Positions 19,478 to 28,182 of a DNA stretch of 64,000 bases are shown in pieces. The position numbers were made by a program, and so were the translations under genes. How positions within the stretch are numbered: position 1 is the first letter of the stretch; every line of letters starts with the position of its first letter. The stretch is taken from NCBI GenBank assembly GCA_021325555.1, contig JAJPGY010000043.1, positions 97,487 to 161,486 on the forward strand, read 5' to 3'. Below the pieces are notes generated by a model. That model was not told where the DNA came from and searched no databases. It worked only from the letters and a program-made list of their open reading frames with translations. This stretch comes from Pseudomonadota bacterium. Lineage in GTDB: Bacteria; Cyanobacteriota; Vampirovibrionia; Obscuribacterales; Obscuribacteraceae.

Positions 19478-20128
19478 ATGGCTGACCCAAACTCAATTGA
19501 CAACCGTTCATCCAGCTCTGCCGCCGGCCGTCACGGACAGGTCCAGGAGGAGATCGCCTCCCTGGTCCGCGGTTTCCCCAGGGGGACGCACCTGACCGCC
19601 CCCGAGGTGCACAGGCTGGCGCGCGAGGCCGGGCTGGCGGTGAGCCTGTCCACCGTCTACCGGGTCTTGAAGACGCTGCAGGAGTCCGGCAACGTGACAA
19701 CCCTGGTAGGCGACCGGGGCAGGCGTTATGAGGCGCACGTCGACGGAGACGATCACGATCATCTGATCTGCGTTAAGTGCGGGCTGACGATCGAGTTCGT
19801 CGACGACCTCACCCGGGGCTTCGGCAAGTCGGTAGCCCAGCGCAAAGGCTTCGAGCACAAGTCCAGCCGCTTCGACATCCTCGGTCTCTGCGCCGATTGC
19901 CAGGCGCAGGACGAAGCGAGGCGGATCGAGCAGGCCGTTGCCTCATTGCAACAGGCGATCGCGTCGGCGCGAGAATCCGCCTCCCTCTGTCAATCAGCCG
20001 TCAGCCTTCACGAGACTCGCCGAACGGCTCGAGCCCAGGAAGCGACGGCCGTGGCCAGAGAGAAGCTGCAATCGGCCGTAGAGGCGCTGGACGCCGCCAT
20101 TGCCAACCACAAGGTCACGACGGCTTAG
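19478..20128 (+). CDS. Fur-family metal or peroxide regulator with a C-terminal helical tail
   Basis: The protein has 216 residues. The winged-helix part contains HLTAPEVHRLAREAGLAVSL and STVYRVLKTLQESG. The metal core has HDHLICVKCG (Cys98, Cys101) and a second pair CADC (Cys138, Cys141), the structural zinc site of Fur, PerR and Zur proteins. Residues 145-216 form a predicted long helix rich in Ala, Glu and Gln (ARRIEQAVASLQQAIASA), about 70 residues beyond the normal Fur end. The metal specificity cannot be read from sequence. Its 3' end overlaps the convergent glycosyltransferase gene by 14 bp. Confidence 0.88.
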   Translation: MADPNSIDNRSSSSAAGRHGQVQEEIASLVRGFPRGTHLTAPEVHRLAREAGLAVSLSTVYRVLKTLQESGNVTTLVGDRGRRYEAHVDGDDHDHLICVKCGLTIEFVDDLTRGFGKSVAQRKGFEHKSSRFDILGLCADCQAQDEARRIEQAVASLQQAIASARESASLCQSAVSLHETRRTARAQEATAVAREKLQSAVEALDAAIANHKVTTA

Positions 20129-21149
20129 TAGCGGCCGGCTCGGGTGCCTGCTCCTGGGCAATCAGCCGGCGCCGTGAGGCGGCGAGATCATTTTCCGACT
20201 CGACAATTATCCGCTCCAGGTATTCCAGCGGCACACTCCGCCGGGCGTTTATCTGGGCGCGTTTCTTGAGCATCTTCGGCAGCAGCCGCAGCGCCTGCCA
20301 CGTGCCGTCCAGCCAGGGCACCAGCTGCCCTCCGCGGACAATCACCACCGCCAGATAATACGCCTGCCAGTAGAGGATCTGCGGCAGAAACTTGATTAGC
20401 AGCGGCCCGGGAATGTTCTTGGCGATCGTGTTCCAGTTGTTTTGAGCGGAGAGCCGAACGACGAGCGGATGGTAGCCACTGCCGGTGGTGCCACACCCGA
20501 GATGATAGATCACCGCCGACGGCACGTAGAGGCACCGGTAACCCGCGCTTTGCGCCCGCAGACCCAGATCGACGTCCTCCAGGTAGGCGAAATAGTCCTC
20601 GTCGAAAAGCCCGATGTCGTCGAGCATCGAGCGCCGGTAGAGCGCCGCCCCGCCGCACGCCCCGAGAATATATCGCGGCGTGTCGAACTGTCCCCGGTCG
20701 ATCTCGCGATGACCGATCCGACCGGGCAGTCCCCCGCGGCGGTAGCCGTCGCCGGCCCCATCGAGCAGGGCATGGTCGTCGTACGCCAGCATCTTGCAAC
20801 CGCAGCTGCCTATCTCGGGATGCTCCGCCATGGCGCAAACCATCTCGGACAGCCAGTTCTCATCGGCGACCGTGTCGTTGTTCACAAGAGCGATGAACTC
20901 GCCCTCGGACTCCCTGATGCCTCGATTGACCGCGACGCTGAAGCCGGTGTTCGTCTCGAAGCGGGCCAGCTTCACCCAGGGGTAGCTTTCGGTGAGGAGC
21001 TCCACCGAGCCGTCTTTCGATCCGTTGTCGACGACGACTACCTCCACACTGGCGTAAGTCTGCCGGGAGAGCGAATCCAGGCACCCGGCAAGGAACTTCC
21101 TGCCGTTCCAATTCGGAATCACAACACTGACCAGACCCGCGCGCGTCAT
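20115..21149 (-). CDS. Family 2 glycosyltransferase
   Basis: The protein has 344 residues. The GT-A fold begins SVVIPNWNGRKFL and has VVDNGSKDGS and the DxD-like NNDTVAD. A further acceptor-site motif is FAYLEDVDLGLR. The C-terminal part has a hydrophobic patch (PQILYWQAYYLAVVIV). This pattern fits rhamnosyltransferase-like enzymes of surface polysaccharide synthesis, with an unknown substrate. It is divergent from a second glycosyltransferase gene 60 bp away. Confidence 0.88.
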   Translation of the reverse strand: MTRAGLVSVVIPNWNGRKFLAGCLDSLSRQTYASVEVVVVDNGSKDGSVELLTESYPWVKLARFETNTGFSVAVNRGIRESEGEFIALVNNDTVADENWLSEMVCAMAEHPEIGSCGCKMLAYDDHALLDGAGDGYRRGGLPGRIGHREIDRGQFDTPRYILGACGGAALYRRSMLDDIGLFDEDYFAYLEDVDLGLRAQSAGYRCLYVPSAVIYHLGCGTTGSGYHPLVVRLSAQNNWNTIAKNIPGPLLIKFLPQILYWQAYYLAVVIVRGGQLVPWLDGTWQALRLLPKMLKKRAQINARRSVPLEYLERIIVESENDLAASRRRLIAQEQAPEPAATKPS

Positions 21150-21171
21150 CGTGCCCTACATTTTATCGAGA

Positions 21172-21177
21172 TATAAT
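21172..21177 (+). promoter_or_regulatory. Putative -10 box (TATAAT) for the GT4 gene
   Basis: A consensus TATAAT lies 33 bp before the ATG at 21210. No good -35 is seen at 16-18 bp, where the end of the divergent gene lies. Confidence 0.4.
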
Positions 21178-21209
21178 GAGCATCCCGGCTACCATTGGAG
21201 AAAGATAAC

Positions 21210-22547
21210 ATGGCGGCGAGGAAAATCCTTTGCGTCACGCTGGAGCCGATCTCGCAGCAGATGGCCGGCCCGGCCATTCGGGCCTTCGAGCTGGCAAGGC
21301 AGCTTTCCTCGGACTTCGGCGTAACGCTCTTCTCGCCGCGCCCGTCCGATCTCCCGCGCGATCCCTCGTGGCCAGCGAATCTCCAGCTGGCGACGGGGCT
21401 TTCCAGGTCGCGGCTTTATGCTATAGCCGATGAATGCGAGATCATCTACCTGCAGGCCAATGTTCTGAAACCCTATCCCGGCCTCGCTCGACGTGGGAAG
21501 CATCTGGTCCTGGATCTGTACGACCCGTACCTTTTGTCGCTTCTCGCCCAGTACGCCGACGATCCGCTCTCGTCGTCAGCCAGCTACCGGCTCATGCACC
21601 AGGTGCTCGAGCAGCACATGATTGCCGCCGATTTTTCCATCTGCGCCTCCGAGCGCCAGCGGGATTACTGGCTCGGGCGCTACTGCGCGATCGGGCGTTT
21701 GACGCCCGAGATGTACAGGTTCGATCCATCCTTTCGCAAGCTCATCGACGTCGTTCCCTTCGGGCTTCCCAGCGAGGCGCCCCGCCGCACCGGCCCCGGG
21801 CTGAAAGGCAACGTCCCGGGCATTGCCGGAGGCGACCAGGTTCTGCTCTGGGGCGGGGGCATCTGGCAGTGGTTCGACCCCGTCACGGTCATCGAGGCGG
21901 TTGCCCGCCTGGCCCGGACCCGCCCGAATATCAAGCTCTTCTTCATGGGCTGGAGATCGCCCAACCCGCAGGTTCCTCTCATGGAGATGTCCGTGCGCGC
22001 CAGGCAGCATGCCCGGCAGCTTGGCGTGCTGGATTCCCGGGTGATCTTCCATGATTCCTGGGTTCCGTACGAGCAGCGCGTCAACTACCTGCTCGACGCC
22101 GACATCGCCGTCTCCGCCCACTTCGATCTGCCCGAGACGCGGTTTGCCTTTCGCACGCGCATTCTCGATTACCTGTGGGCCGGACTGCCGGTGCTCACCA
22201 CCGGCGGTGACCAGCTGGCGGAAACCATCGAGGCGCGCCAGGCCGGGTTCGCCCTGCCCTACCAGGACATCGACGCCTGGGTCGGAGCAATCTCCCGGCT
22301 TCTCGACGATCGGGCGCTCAATCAGAAGTTGCGTGAAGGCTCGAGGAAACTGGCCGGGGATTTCGTGTGGTCCAGAGCCGCGGAGCCGCTCCGGCGCTTC
22401 TGCGAAAATCCGCATCACCTGCCGCCGTTTGCCCGAGTGAAGATGCCGTCCCTGGTCGAGCGCGCCCAGGCCGTCTATGCCCGCGGCGGCCGCGACATGC
22501 TGGTCAAAAGGTCGAAAGAGGTTCTCGACGATCTGCTGCGCAAATAG
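21210..22547 (+). CDS. GT4-like glycosyltransferase
   Basis: The protein has 445 residues. I chose ATG 21210 because GGAG lies 9 nt upstream; an in-frame TTG at 21195 is less likely. The N-terminal domain has the GPAIRAFELARQL acceptor-side pattern. The C-terminal GT-B domain has a WGGGIWQWFDP turn and FRTRILDYLWAGLPVLTTGGDQLAE, the nucleotide-sugar binding region of GT4 enzymes. Probably works in cell-surface glycan synthesis with the neighbouring GT2 enzyme. The sugar is unknown. Confidence 0.85.
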   Translation: MAARKILCVTLEPISQQMAGPAIRAFELARQLSSDFGVTLFSPRPSDLPRDPSWPANLQLATGLSRSRLYAIADECEIIYLQANVLKPYPGLARRGKHLVLDLYDPYLLSLLAQYADDPLSSSASYRLMHQVLEQHMIAADFSICASERQRDYWLGRYCAIGRLTPEMYRFDPSFRKLIDVVPFGLPSEAPRRTGPGLKGNVPGIAGGDQVLLWGGGIWQWFDPVTVIEAVARLARTRPNIKLFFMGWRSPNPQVPLMEMSVRARQHARQLGVLDSRVIFHDSWVPYEQRVNYLLDADIAVSAHFDLPETRFAFRTRILDYLWAGLPVLTTGGDQLAETIEARQAGFALPYQDIDAWVGAISRLLDDRALNQKLREGSRKLAGDFVWSRAAEPLRRFCENPHHLPPFARVKMPSLVERAQAVYARGGRDMLVKRSKEVLDDLLRK

Positions 22548-22553
22548 AGCCTG

Positions 22554-23612
22554 CTAGGCCTTGCTTTTCGCCTCGAGCACCTTCTTAAGCTCGTCTCTGG
22601 CCGCGCGGTTCTGCGGGTTCAGATAGATCGCCTGTTTCAGTTGATCGATGGCGTTGTTGAATTGCTGCAACTGGAAGAACAACCTGCCCAGGTGATAGTG
22701 AACGGCGTCATCGTAGGGATTCAGCTCCAGCGCCTTTCCCAGCTCCTTGAGCGCCTCGTTGTATCGCTTGTCCTCCAGGTACATGACGCCGAGATTGTCG
22801 CGGGCCTCGTAGAACTGCGGGTCAATCTCCAGCGCTAACTTGAACTGGCTCATCGCCTTCGTCCTGTCGTTGCGGGCCAGGCTGATCAAGCCGAGTTTGC
22901 TGTAGACGGCGGCGTTCTTCGGGTCGAGCTCGAGGCACTTGTTGTAGTAGTCGGCGGCCTTGTCGTAGTCACCTTTCTCCTGGGAGATGACGCCGATTTG
23001 ATAAATGGCATTGGCAAATTTGGGATCCAGCTCGAGGACCTTCTCGTACTCGCGAATCGCCTCACCCGCCCTCTTCTCCTGGGCGTAAACGTAAGCCAGG
23101 TTATAGTGCGCCTCCAGGAAGCCGGGTTTTAGCTTGACAGCCTGCAGGTACTCCGCCTCCGCCCTGTCGAACTGGCGAAGCTGCTGGTATGTGTAGGCCA
23201 GGTTGTTGCGCGCCTCCGCGTAATTGGGGTCGAGCTCGACCGCCCGCGCGTATTTGGGCGCCGCCCTGTCCCACAGATTCTGCTTTTGATAGCAGAAGCC
23301 GATCCAGTTGTAGACCTCGACGTTGTTCGGATCCAGCGCCAGCGCCTTTTCAAATTCGCCGGTCGCCTGCTCGTACTTGCCCTGATTGAAAAGCTCGGTG
23401 GCCTTGTTCATGTGCTCCTCGAAGCGGCCGCCCGCCTGCGCCGCCGGGGCTGCGCTGGCGCCCGCGGAAGCCCCGGCCGGCTTCGCCGGCGCATTGTCGG
23501 CCGCCGCCACCGGTTGCAGCGCGCAGAGCGCCGCTACGGCGAAAGCCCGTGCGCTCAAGCACGCCCGGCCGCGACCGTTGAGCAGATTCCAGAATGGTTT
23601 GTCAGTAGGCAT
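22554..23612 (-). CDS. Secreted tetratricopeptide-repeat protein
   Basis: The protein has 352 residues from ATG 23612, which has GGAG 6 nt upstream. A longer frame upstream covers repeat DNA and is not protein-like. Residues 1-37 are a signal peptide ending in AAA. After a Pro/Ala-rich linker, about eight TPR units of 34 residues follow (GKYEQATGEFEKALALDPNN, KGDYDKAADYYNKCLELDPK and others), each with the usual W/L-G-Y-A-P pattern. TPR arrays bind partner proteins; the partner here is unknown and the likely site is the periplasm. It converges on the GT4 gene. Confidence 0.9.
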   Translation of the reverse strand: MPTDKPFWNLLNGRGRACLSARAFAVAALCALQPVAAADNAPAKPAGASAGASAAPAAQAGGRFEEHMNKATELFNQGKYEQATGEFEKALALDPNNVEVYNWIGFCYQKQNLWDRAAPKYARAVELDPNYAEARNNLAYTYQQLRQFDRAEAEYLQAVKLKPGFLEAHYNLAYVYAQEKRAGEAIREYEKVLELDPKFANAIYQIGVISQEKGDYDKAADYYNKCLELDPKNAAVYSKLGLISLARNDRTKAMSQFKLALEIDPQFYEARDNLGVMYLEDKRYNEALKELGKALELNPYDDAVHYHLGRLFFQLQQFNNAIDQLKQAIYLNPQNRAARDELKKVLEAKSKA

Positions 23613-23689
23613 CCGCCGCTCCACACCGTGCCTATGGAGAACATAATAATAAAACATGCGCATGCGCACGGCGCAGGCGGCAGCACCAC

Positions 23690-23790
23690 GCCCCCGGGAC
23701 CGCGAGCATCTCGCCCGCACCACGAGCCGTCGTGGAGAAGCAGAGCCCGGCGGCGCGGGCGTTCCGCCCGCACCAAGCGCGGAGCATGTC
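23690..23790. repeat. Two tandem copies of the GCGGGC-CGCCCGC palindromic repeat
   Basis: Cores lie at 23702-23718 (GCGAGCATCTCGCCCGC) and 23755-23771 (GCGGGCGTTCCGCCCGC). Each is followed by ACCA, and the first is preceded by CCCCCGGG. The same core is at 30401-30417 and, within coding DNA, at 63736-63752. It fills the gap between the TPR gene and the methyltransferase gene. Confidence 0.7.
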
Positions 23791-23836
23791 GCCACCGCGA
23801 CAAGCGCATGCTTCGACCGCCACGCCGGCCGGGTGG

Positions 23837-24763
23837 CTAACCACCGACGCCCGCGGCGGAAAGGCAAAAGCGGACCGCCCGCACGTCCACCGAGTTGCCG
23901 GCCAGCCGCCAGCGCGTCTGCCGGCCGATGTCAGGCGGGAAGCGAAACTCCTCCGAGAACCCCAGCAGGCGGAGGATCTCCTCCGGCGATACCCTCCTCA
24001 CCCGCCTGTCGGGCATGACCAGCAGCGAGCCGCTCGCTTTCATGCAGCGCCAGTAGCCGCTCGTGAAGCAGGTGAGATAGGCTTCCGCCCGGCGCGGATC
24101 GACCACGTCAAACCCGGCCTGGTAGCGCTCCAGCACCGGCGGCTCGACGATGAGAGCCGGATCCGGCTTATCCTCCAGAAAGTCTGCCAGCGGCAGTCTT
24201 AAGCAGGCGGCCGGGAAATCGGCAGCCGGCTCCCGCTCCCTCTGCGCCACCACGAAGAGGCGGGGTCGCCGCATCGGCACCCCGAAGAGCGTCGGGCAGA
24301 GCCGGTATTGCCGCACGTTGTAGGAGCAGGCGGACAGCATCTCCATCAGCATCGAGTGAACCCGGCTGCCGGCAAAACCCTCCACGTTCTCCACAAACAT
24401 CGTGGCGGGCCGGCGCTCCCCAGCCAGCCGGATCAGGTTGATGAACGAGGCGGCGCGCGGATCGCGGTCGTCCATCCGCCTGCCGCGCACGCTGAAAGGA
24501 GTGCACGGCGGGCTCATCCACCAGATGGCGGCTGCCGGAACCTCGCCGGCGGAGATGGTGTCCAGATTGCGAGAGATCGGCAGCCGTCCGTAGTTGTGCT
24601 CGTAGGCCCGGTTGGCCGCCTGCCCCTGATCGAAGGCCGCCACCACCTCTACGCCGGCATGGCCAGCCGCCTGGGCAAAGGCGCCTATCCCGGAGAAGAA
24701 CTCCACCGCCCGCGGGCGAGCGCCGGGCTCCTGGACGTTCAAAGCGCTCGAATCGATGTGCAC
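23837..24763 (-). CDS. Orphan DNA (cytosine-5) methyltransferase
   Basis: The protein has 308 residues from a GTG at 24763. The frame is open further upstream, but a strong hairpin (24822-24855) lies there, so I prefer this start. Motif I is FFSGIGAFAQAAGHAG, motif IV SPPCTPFS with catalytic Cys at about residue 87, motif VI FVENVEG, motif VIII RQYRL, and motif X GNSVDVRAV. The target recognition region is short. No restriction enzyme gene is adjacent, so it may be a solitary or regulatory methylase. Target sequence unknown. Confidence 0.9.
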   Translation of the reverse strand: MHIDSSALNVQEPGARPRAVEFFSGIGAFAQAAGHAGVEVVAAFDQGQAANRAYEHNYGRLPISRNLDTISAGEVPAAAIWWMSPPCTPFSVRGRRMDDRDPRAASFINLIRLAGERRPATMFVENVEGFAGSRVHSMLMEMLSACSYNVRQYRLCPTLFGVPMRRPRLFVVAQREREPAADFPAACLRLPLADFLEDKPDPALIVEPPVLERYQAGFDVVDPRRAEAYLTCFTSGYWRCMKASGSLLVMPDRRVRRVSPEEILRLLGFSEEFRFPPDIGRQTRWRLAGNSVDVRAVRFCLSAAGVGG

Positions 24764-24821
24764 GGCCGCAGATCCACCATACAAGAATATACCTCGCGGG
24801 CCGGCGGCGCCTGATCCGGTA

Positions 24822-24855
24822 GACGAAACCCGCCCTGAAGCAGGGCGGGCTCGTC
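24822..24855. repeat. Strong hairpin upstream of the methyltransferase gene
   Basis: CCCGCCCTG and CAGGGCGGG pair around an AAG loop, extended after a bulge by GACGA/TCGTC. It lies between divergent genes, so it is not an end-of-gene terminator for either. It could attenuate methyltransferase transcription or be another dispersed repeat. Confidence 0.6.
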
Positions 24856-25052
24856 TGCGGTGCGCGGAGGGGTGGGAAAACTTTACCTCCATAGACGCGG
24901 CCGACCGGCGATTGCTCCCGATCTTGAATTAAATTGCTGGCCCTCTCCCCAGCTTGAATGCGCTATGTCACACTATTAAGCTAAATTGTCACCTTGGTTT
25001 ATCGCCCGGGCGGCAACCACTAGCATGGGAGATGGGGAACCCGAGGCGGCGC

Positions 25053-26000
25053 ATGAAGGTGGTCATCTTTGAGGAGCCTGAGCCGGCGAGCGCCAACGCC
25101 CGCCAGCGGCGGCTCACGATCTCCGCCGTACCGCAGCATCTCCTCGAGACCCCCTGGCTGGAGTTTCAACAGTCGACCGCCCTTGCCCTGTGCGACAGCC
25201 TGGCCGACGAGCTGACCCGGCTTTGCCGGCGGCCGACGGCCGGGCGAGTCCACGACACGCGCGTCGCGCTGCGCCGCTTCTTCTCAGTCTGGGGCGTGCT
25301 CAAGGAGGAGGGCTGGCAGACAAAGAAATTCAAGCGCCAGGTGGCAGCCAAGCTGCGCGAGCTTCTGAAGGCGCTGGGCAAGCTCAGGGACTGGGACGTT
25401 AACCTGGAGATGGGCGCCGACTTCGGCTTGCCGGAGCGGACCCTCGAAAAATGGGCGGCCAAGCGGAAGCCGGTCAAGAAAGCCGTCAAGCGGATTATTG
25501 CCGGCCTGGACCCGCAGGACATTCTGTGCCGGCTGCGCGCTTACCTTGTCAGATATCCGGACGAGCTGGAGAAGCGCTCGGACAATCTGGAAAGCATGCG
25601 CGCGAGCACCTACGAGCGATTAGATCGCATCGTAGAAGAGCAGGAGAAGGAGGTGAGGGAGCTGGAAGCAAAAGCCGACGGCCCCGAGGGGCTTCACCGG
25701 CTGCGGCTGGGGATCAAGCGCTGGCGTTACCTGATGACCGAGTTTTTCGGGCTGACCAACCTGGAGCTGGTGCGGGCGCAGCAGCTTCTCGGCAGGCTCA
25801 ACGACTACGAGCGCCTGGAGACGCTGCTGAAAAACGCGGACGCACCCGAGCTGAAGGAACGGCTAAAATTAGAGCGGGAGCGGCTGCTGAAGGAGTTCGA
25901 GCAGGTGCGCCGGCAGCTGCCCTACGGTCTGCGCCCCGTGATTGTAAGCGTCTCGCCCGGCGAGGCCCCCGATGCCTCCGAGCCTGCTTTACTTAAGTAA
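25053..26000 (+). CDS. CHAD-domain protein
   Basis: The protein has 315 residues. ATG 25053 has GAGG 7 nt upstream; the earlier ATG at 25032 has weaker signals. The protein is an all-helical CHAD domain with conserved His/Arg motifs at the N-terminal (RVHDTRVALRRFFS) and central (LHRLRLGIKRWRYLM) repeats. CHAD domains bind inorganic polyphosphate through basic surfaces. The usual partner, a CYTH triphosphatase domain, is absent here. It lies upstream of trxB on the same strand. Confidence 0.88.
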   Translation: MKVVIFEEPEPASANARQRRLTISAVPQHLLETPWLEFQQSTALALCDSLADELTRLCRRPTAGRVHDTRVALRRFFSVWGVLKEEGWQTKKFKRQVAAKLRELLKALGKLRDWDVNLEMGADFGLPERTLEKWAAKRKPVKKAVKRIIAGLDPQDILCRLRAYLVRYPDELEKRSDNLESMRASTYERLDRIVEEQEKEVRELEAKADGPEGLHRLRLGIKRWRYLMTEFFGLTNLELVRAQQLLGRLNDYERLETLLKNADAPELKERLKLERERLLKEFEQVRRQLPYGLRPVIVSVSPGEAPDASEPALLK

Positions 26001-26094
26001 TTTTGAACCTGCCCGCTGCAGTCGGCGTTACAACTTAGAATTGAAATGCGCCGGCCGGAATCATTCCCCGCAGACGTGCCGGAAAAAGGTGGAG

Positions 26095-27075
26095 ATGATC
26101 ATCAGGAAGAAGGTAACCATATTGGGCTCGGGCTCGGCTGGTCTGACGGCGGCGATTTACGCGGCCCGCGCCGACCTGGAGCCGCTGGTCATCCAAGGGC
26201 TGCAGGCCGGCGGGCAGCTCACAATCACGACGGATGTCGAGAACTTCCCTGGATTCCCCAACGGAATTCAAGGCCCGGAGCTGATGGAGGAGATGCACAA
26301 GCAGGCCGAGCGCTTCGGGACGCAGTTCATCTACGACAATGCCGAAAGCGTTGATCTGTCGCGGCGCCCGTTTGTGGTGAAGACCAGCTCCGACGAGGTC
26401 CACACGGACACGTTGCTCATCTGCACCGGCGCCTCGGCCAAGCTGCTCGGGCTGGAGGCGGAAAATAAGCTCATGGGCCACGGTGTGTCCGCCTGCGCCA
26501 CCTGCGACGGCTTTTTCTTCAAGGACAAGACGGTCTTTGTCGTCGGCGGCGGCGACACGGCCATGGAAGAGGCCATGTTCCTTACCCGCTTTGCAACATC
26601 GGTGACCCTCATCCACCGCCGCGATCAGTTCCGCGCCTCCAAGATCATGGTCGACCGCGCCAGGGACAATGCCAAGATCCAGTGGCTGCTCAACTGCGTG
26701 ATCGATGAGATCAATGATGTCGAGAAAGGCTATGTCACCGGCATCAAGGTCCGCAACATCAAAACCGGCGAAGTTAAGGAGATGCCGGCCGATGGGGTCT
26801 TCATCGCCATCGGGCACCAGCCCAACACCGATCTTTTCAAGGGCCAGCTGGACATGGACGAGAACGACTACCTGGTGACCGACGGCGTAAAAACGAAGAT
26901 CGAGGGCGTCTTCGCCGCCGGCGACGTGATGGACCCGCACTACCGCCAGGCAGTGACCGCCGCCGGCGCCGGTTGCAAGGCAGCGCTGGAAGCCCAGTGG
27001 TTTCTCGAGCAGCAGGAAGCAGCCGAAAAAAAAACCGCTCAGGCAGGGACGGCAGCCGGCGCGACAAAAGAGTAG
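26095..27075 (+). CDS. trxB: Thioredoxin reductase
   Basis: Flavoprotein of 326 residues that reduces thioredoxin with NADPH. The FAD-binding GSGSAGLTAA starts at residue 11, the redox-active pair is CATC at residues 134-137, and the NADPH-binding GGGDTA follows. GVFAAGDV near the C-terminus is the FAD loop. The start ATG 26095 follows AAGGTGGAG and gives the standard length; the longer frame upstream is not protein-like. The tail is Ala/Lys-rich. The next gene starts 9 bp after the stop, so the two are likely co-transcribed. Confidence 0.96.
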   Translation: MIIRKKVTILGSGSAGLTAAIYAARADLEPLVIQGLQAGGQLTITTDVENFPGFPNGIQGPELMEEMHKQAERFGTQFIYDNAESVDLSRRPFVVKTSSDEVHTDTLLICTGASAKLLGLEAENKLMGHGVSACATCDGFFFKDKTVFVVGGGDTAMEEAMFLTRFATSVTLIHRRDQFRASKIMVDRARDNAKIQWLLNCVIDEINDVEKGYVTGIKVRNIKTGEVKEMPADGVFIAIGHQPNTDLFKGQLDMDENDYLVTDGVKTKIEGVFAAGDVMDPHYRQAVTAAGAGCKAALEAQWFLEQQEAAEKKTAQAGTAAGATKE

Positions 27076-27084
27076 GGCGCCGGC

Positions 27085-27819
27085 ATGAACGACTGGGCGC
27101 TCCACCTGGGCCGGCTGGCGGAAAATCATCCTTGCTCCGGTCACCCTCTTTTCCATACGCTCGCCCGCCTCACCCCGAACGCCGGACAGATAGCCGCCCT
27201 GCTGCGCAACTACGACGCGCACGCCAGCGTCCTGCGGCGCCTGCTTTTGAAAGCGGCGGCAATCATGCCCGAGGAGGCGTGCACCTATGTCCTGGAGAAC
27301 GTACGGAACGAGTACGGCAACGGCAACCCCGGAGACCGCCACCAGCTGCAGCTGCTAGATCTGGCGCGCCAGGCCGGCGTCACGGACGGGCAGTTGAAGA
27401 GGGTGGTCATTCAAGCCGGCACACGCTCATACATCAAACAGGTCGTGCCTTTCTATTGCCCGCCTGCCGGGTGCGGCTCCGGGCGCCGCTTCCGTCCGGC
27501 GGTGGCCGCCGGGGCGATAACGGCCACGGAGATTCTGGCGATCAGGGAGTTCGTAGCCATGCAGAGTGCTTTTGCGCGGGTCGGCCTGGCGCACCACGTA
27601 TGGTTCGATCACGTGAGCACCGAGCAGGCGCACTCCGGCGATTCCCTGGCGCTCGCGCTTCACTTCGTCGAACGATACGACGCGGGCGACGCCGTGCTTT
27701 ACGGGTTGACCGGCGTGCTTGACGCCAATTTCAGCCTCTATGACGGCCTGCTGGCCGCCCTGGCAGGGGCGGCCGAGCCGGAGCCTGTGGAGCCTGTCCC
27801 GGCGTTGCCGGGCGTATAA
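27085..27819 (+). CDS. Heme-oxygenase-like diiron protein (TenA/PqqC-type fold)
   Basis: The 244-residue, mostly helical protein has LENVRNEYGNGNPGDRHQLQLLDLA near residues 72-96 and HVWFDHVSTEQAHSGDSLALAL near 172-193. These Glu/His patterns recall the iron-containing redox enzyme family with a heme-oxygenase-like fold (recalled family knowledge). These enzymes oxidise small substrates using O2 and a diiron centre; chlamydial CADD and UndA are examples. The substrate is unknown. It is 9 bp from trxB, and a reductase as neighbour would suit a redox enzyme, which is inference. Confidence 0.65.
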   Translation: MNDWALHLGRLAENHPCSGHPLFHTLARLTPNAGQIAALLRNYDAHASVLRRLLLKAAAIMPEEACTYVLENVRNEYGNGNPGDRHQLQLLDLARQAGVTDGQLKRVVIQAGTRSYIKQVVPFYCPPAGCGSGRRFRPAVAAGAITATEILAIREFVAMQSAFARVGLAHHVWFDHVSTEQAHSGDSLALALHFVERYDAGDAVLYGLTGVLDANFSLYDGLLAALAGAAEPEPVEPVPALPGV

Positions 27820-28182
27820 GGGCAGGCTTGCCGGCCGGATCCCTGCATGCCCTTCCGCCTGGTGGTGGACGTCACCGACAAAACGGGCACCTTCGTTTCG
27901 GCGAACTCCTCTTTCCGTTGACCAGGGTGCCGACGCGAATGGGGATCAGCTCACCCTTGAACTTCTTGCTCAGCATCGACATCCCCAAAATTACTCGTGT
28001 TACCATACACTCCACTCAAACGTCGTCTTTGGGCATCGTTCGGCTGCCCGATGCAGAAAATAAGTCACAGTTTGTCCCGGACCAGGCGATGCTCTATGCT
28101 TTTGTCCGGACTGCGTGAAGGCCCGCAACGGCATGGGCGGCGCGGCGATGGGCGATAACGGCGGCGAGGAGGGAAGGCGATC
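27820..28182. other. Gap with no supported gene
   Basis: A 24-codon open frame at 27847-27921 (MPFRLVVDVTDK...) is the only protein-like piece and may be a gene fragment. I see no clear promoter, terminator or repeat. A good ribosome-binding site (GGAGGGAAGG) precedes the next gene. Confidence 0.4.

Noticed and set aside
23613..23867. N-terminal extension of the TPR protein
   Set aside because: The extra 85 codons lie in palindromic repeat DNA and precede a clean signal peptide with its own ribosome-binding site.
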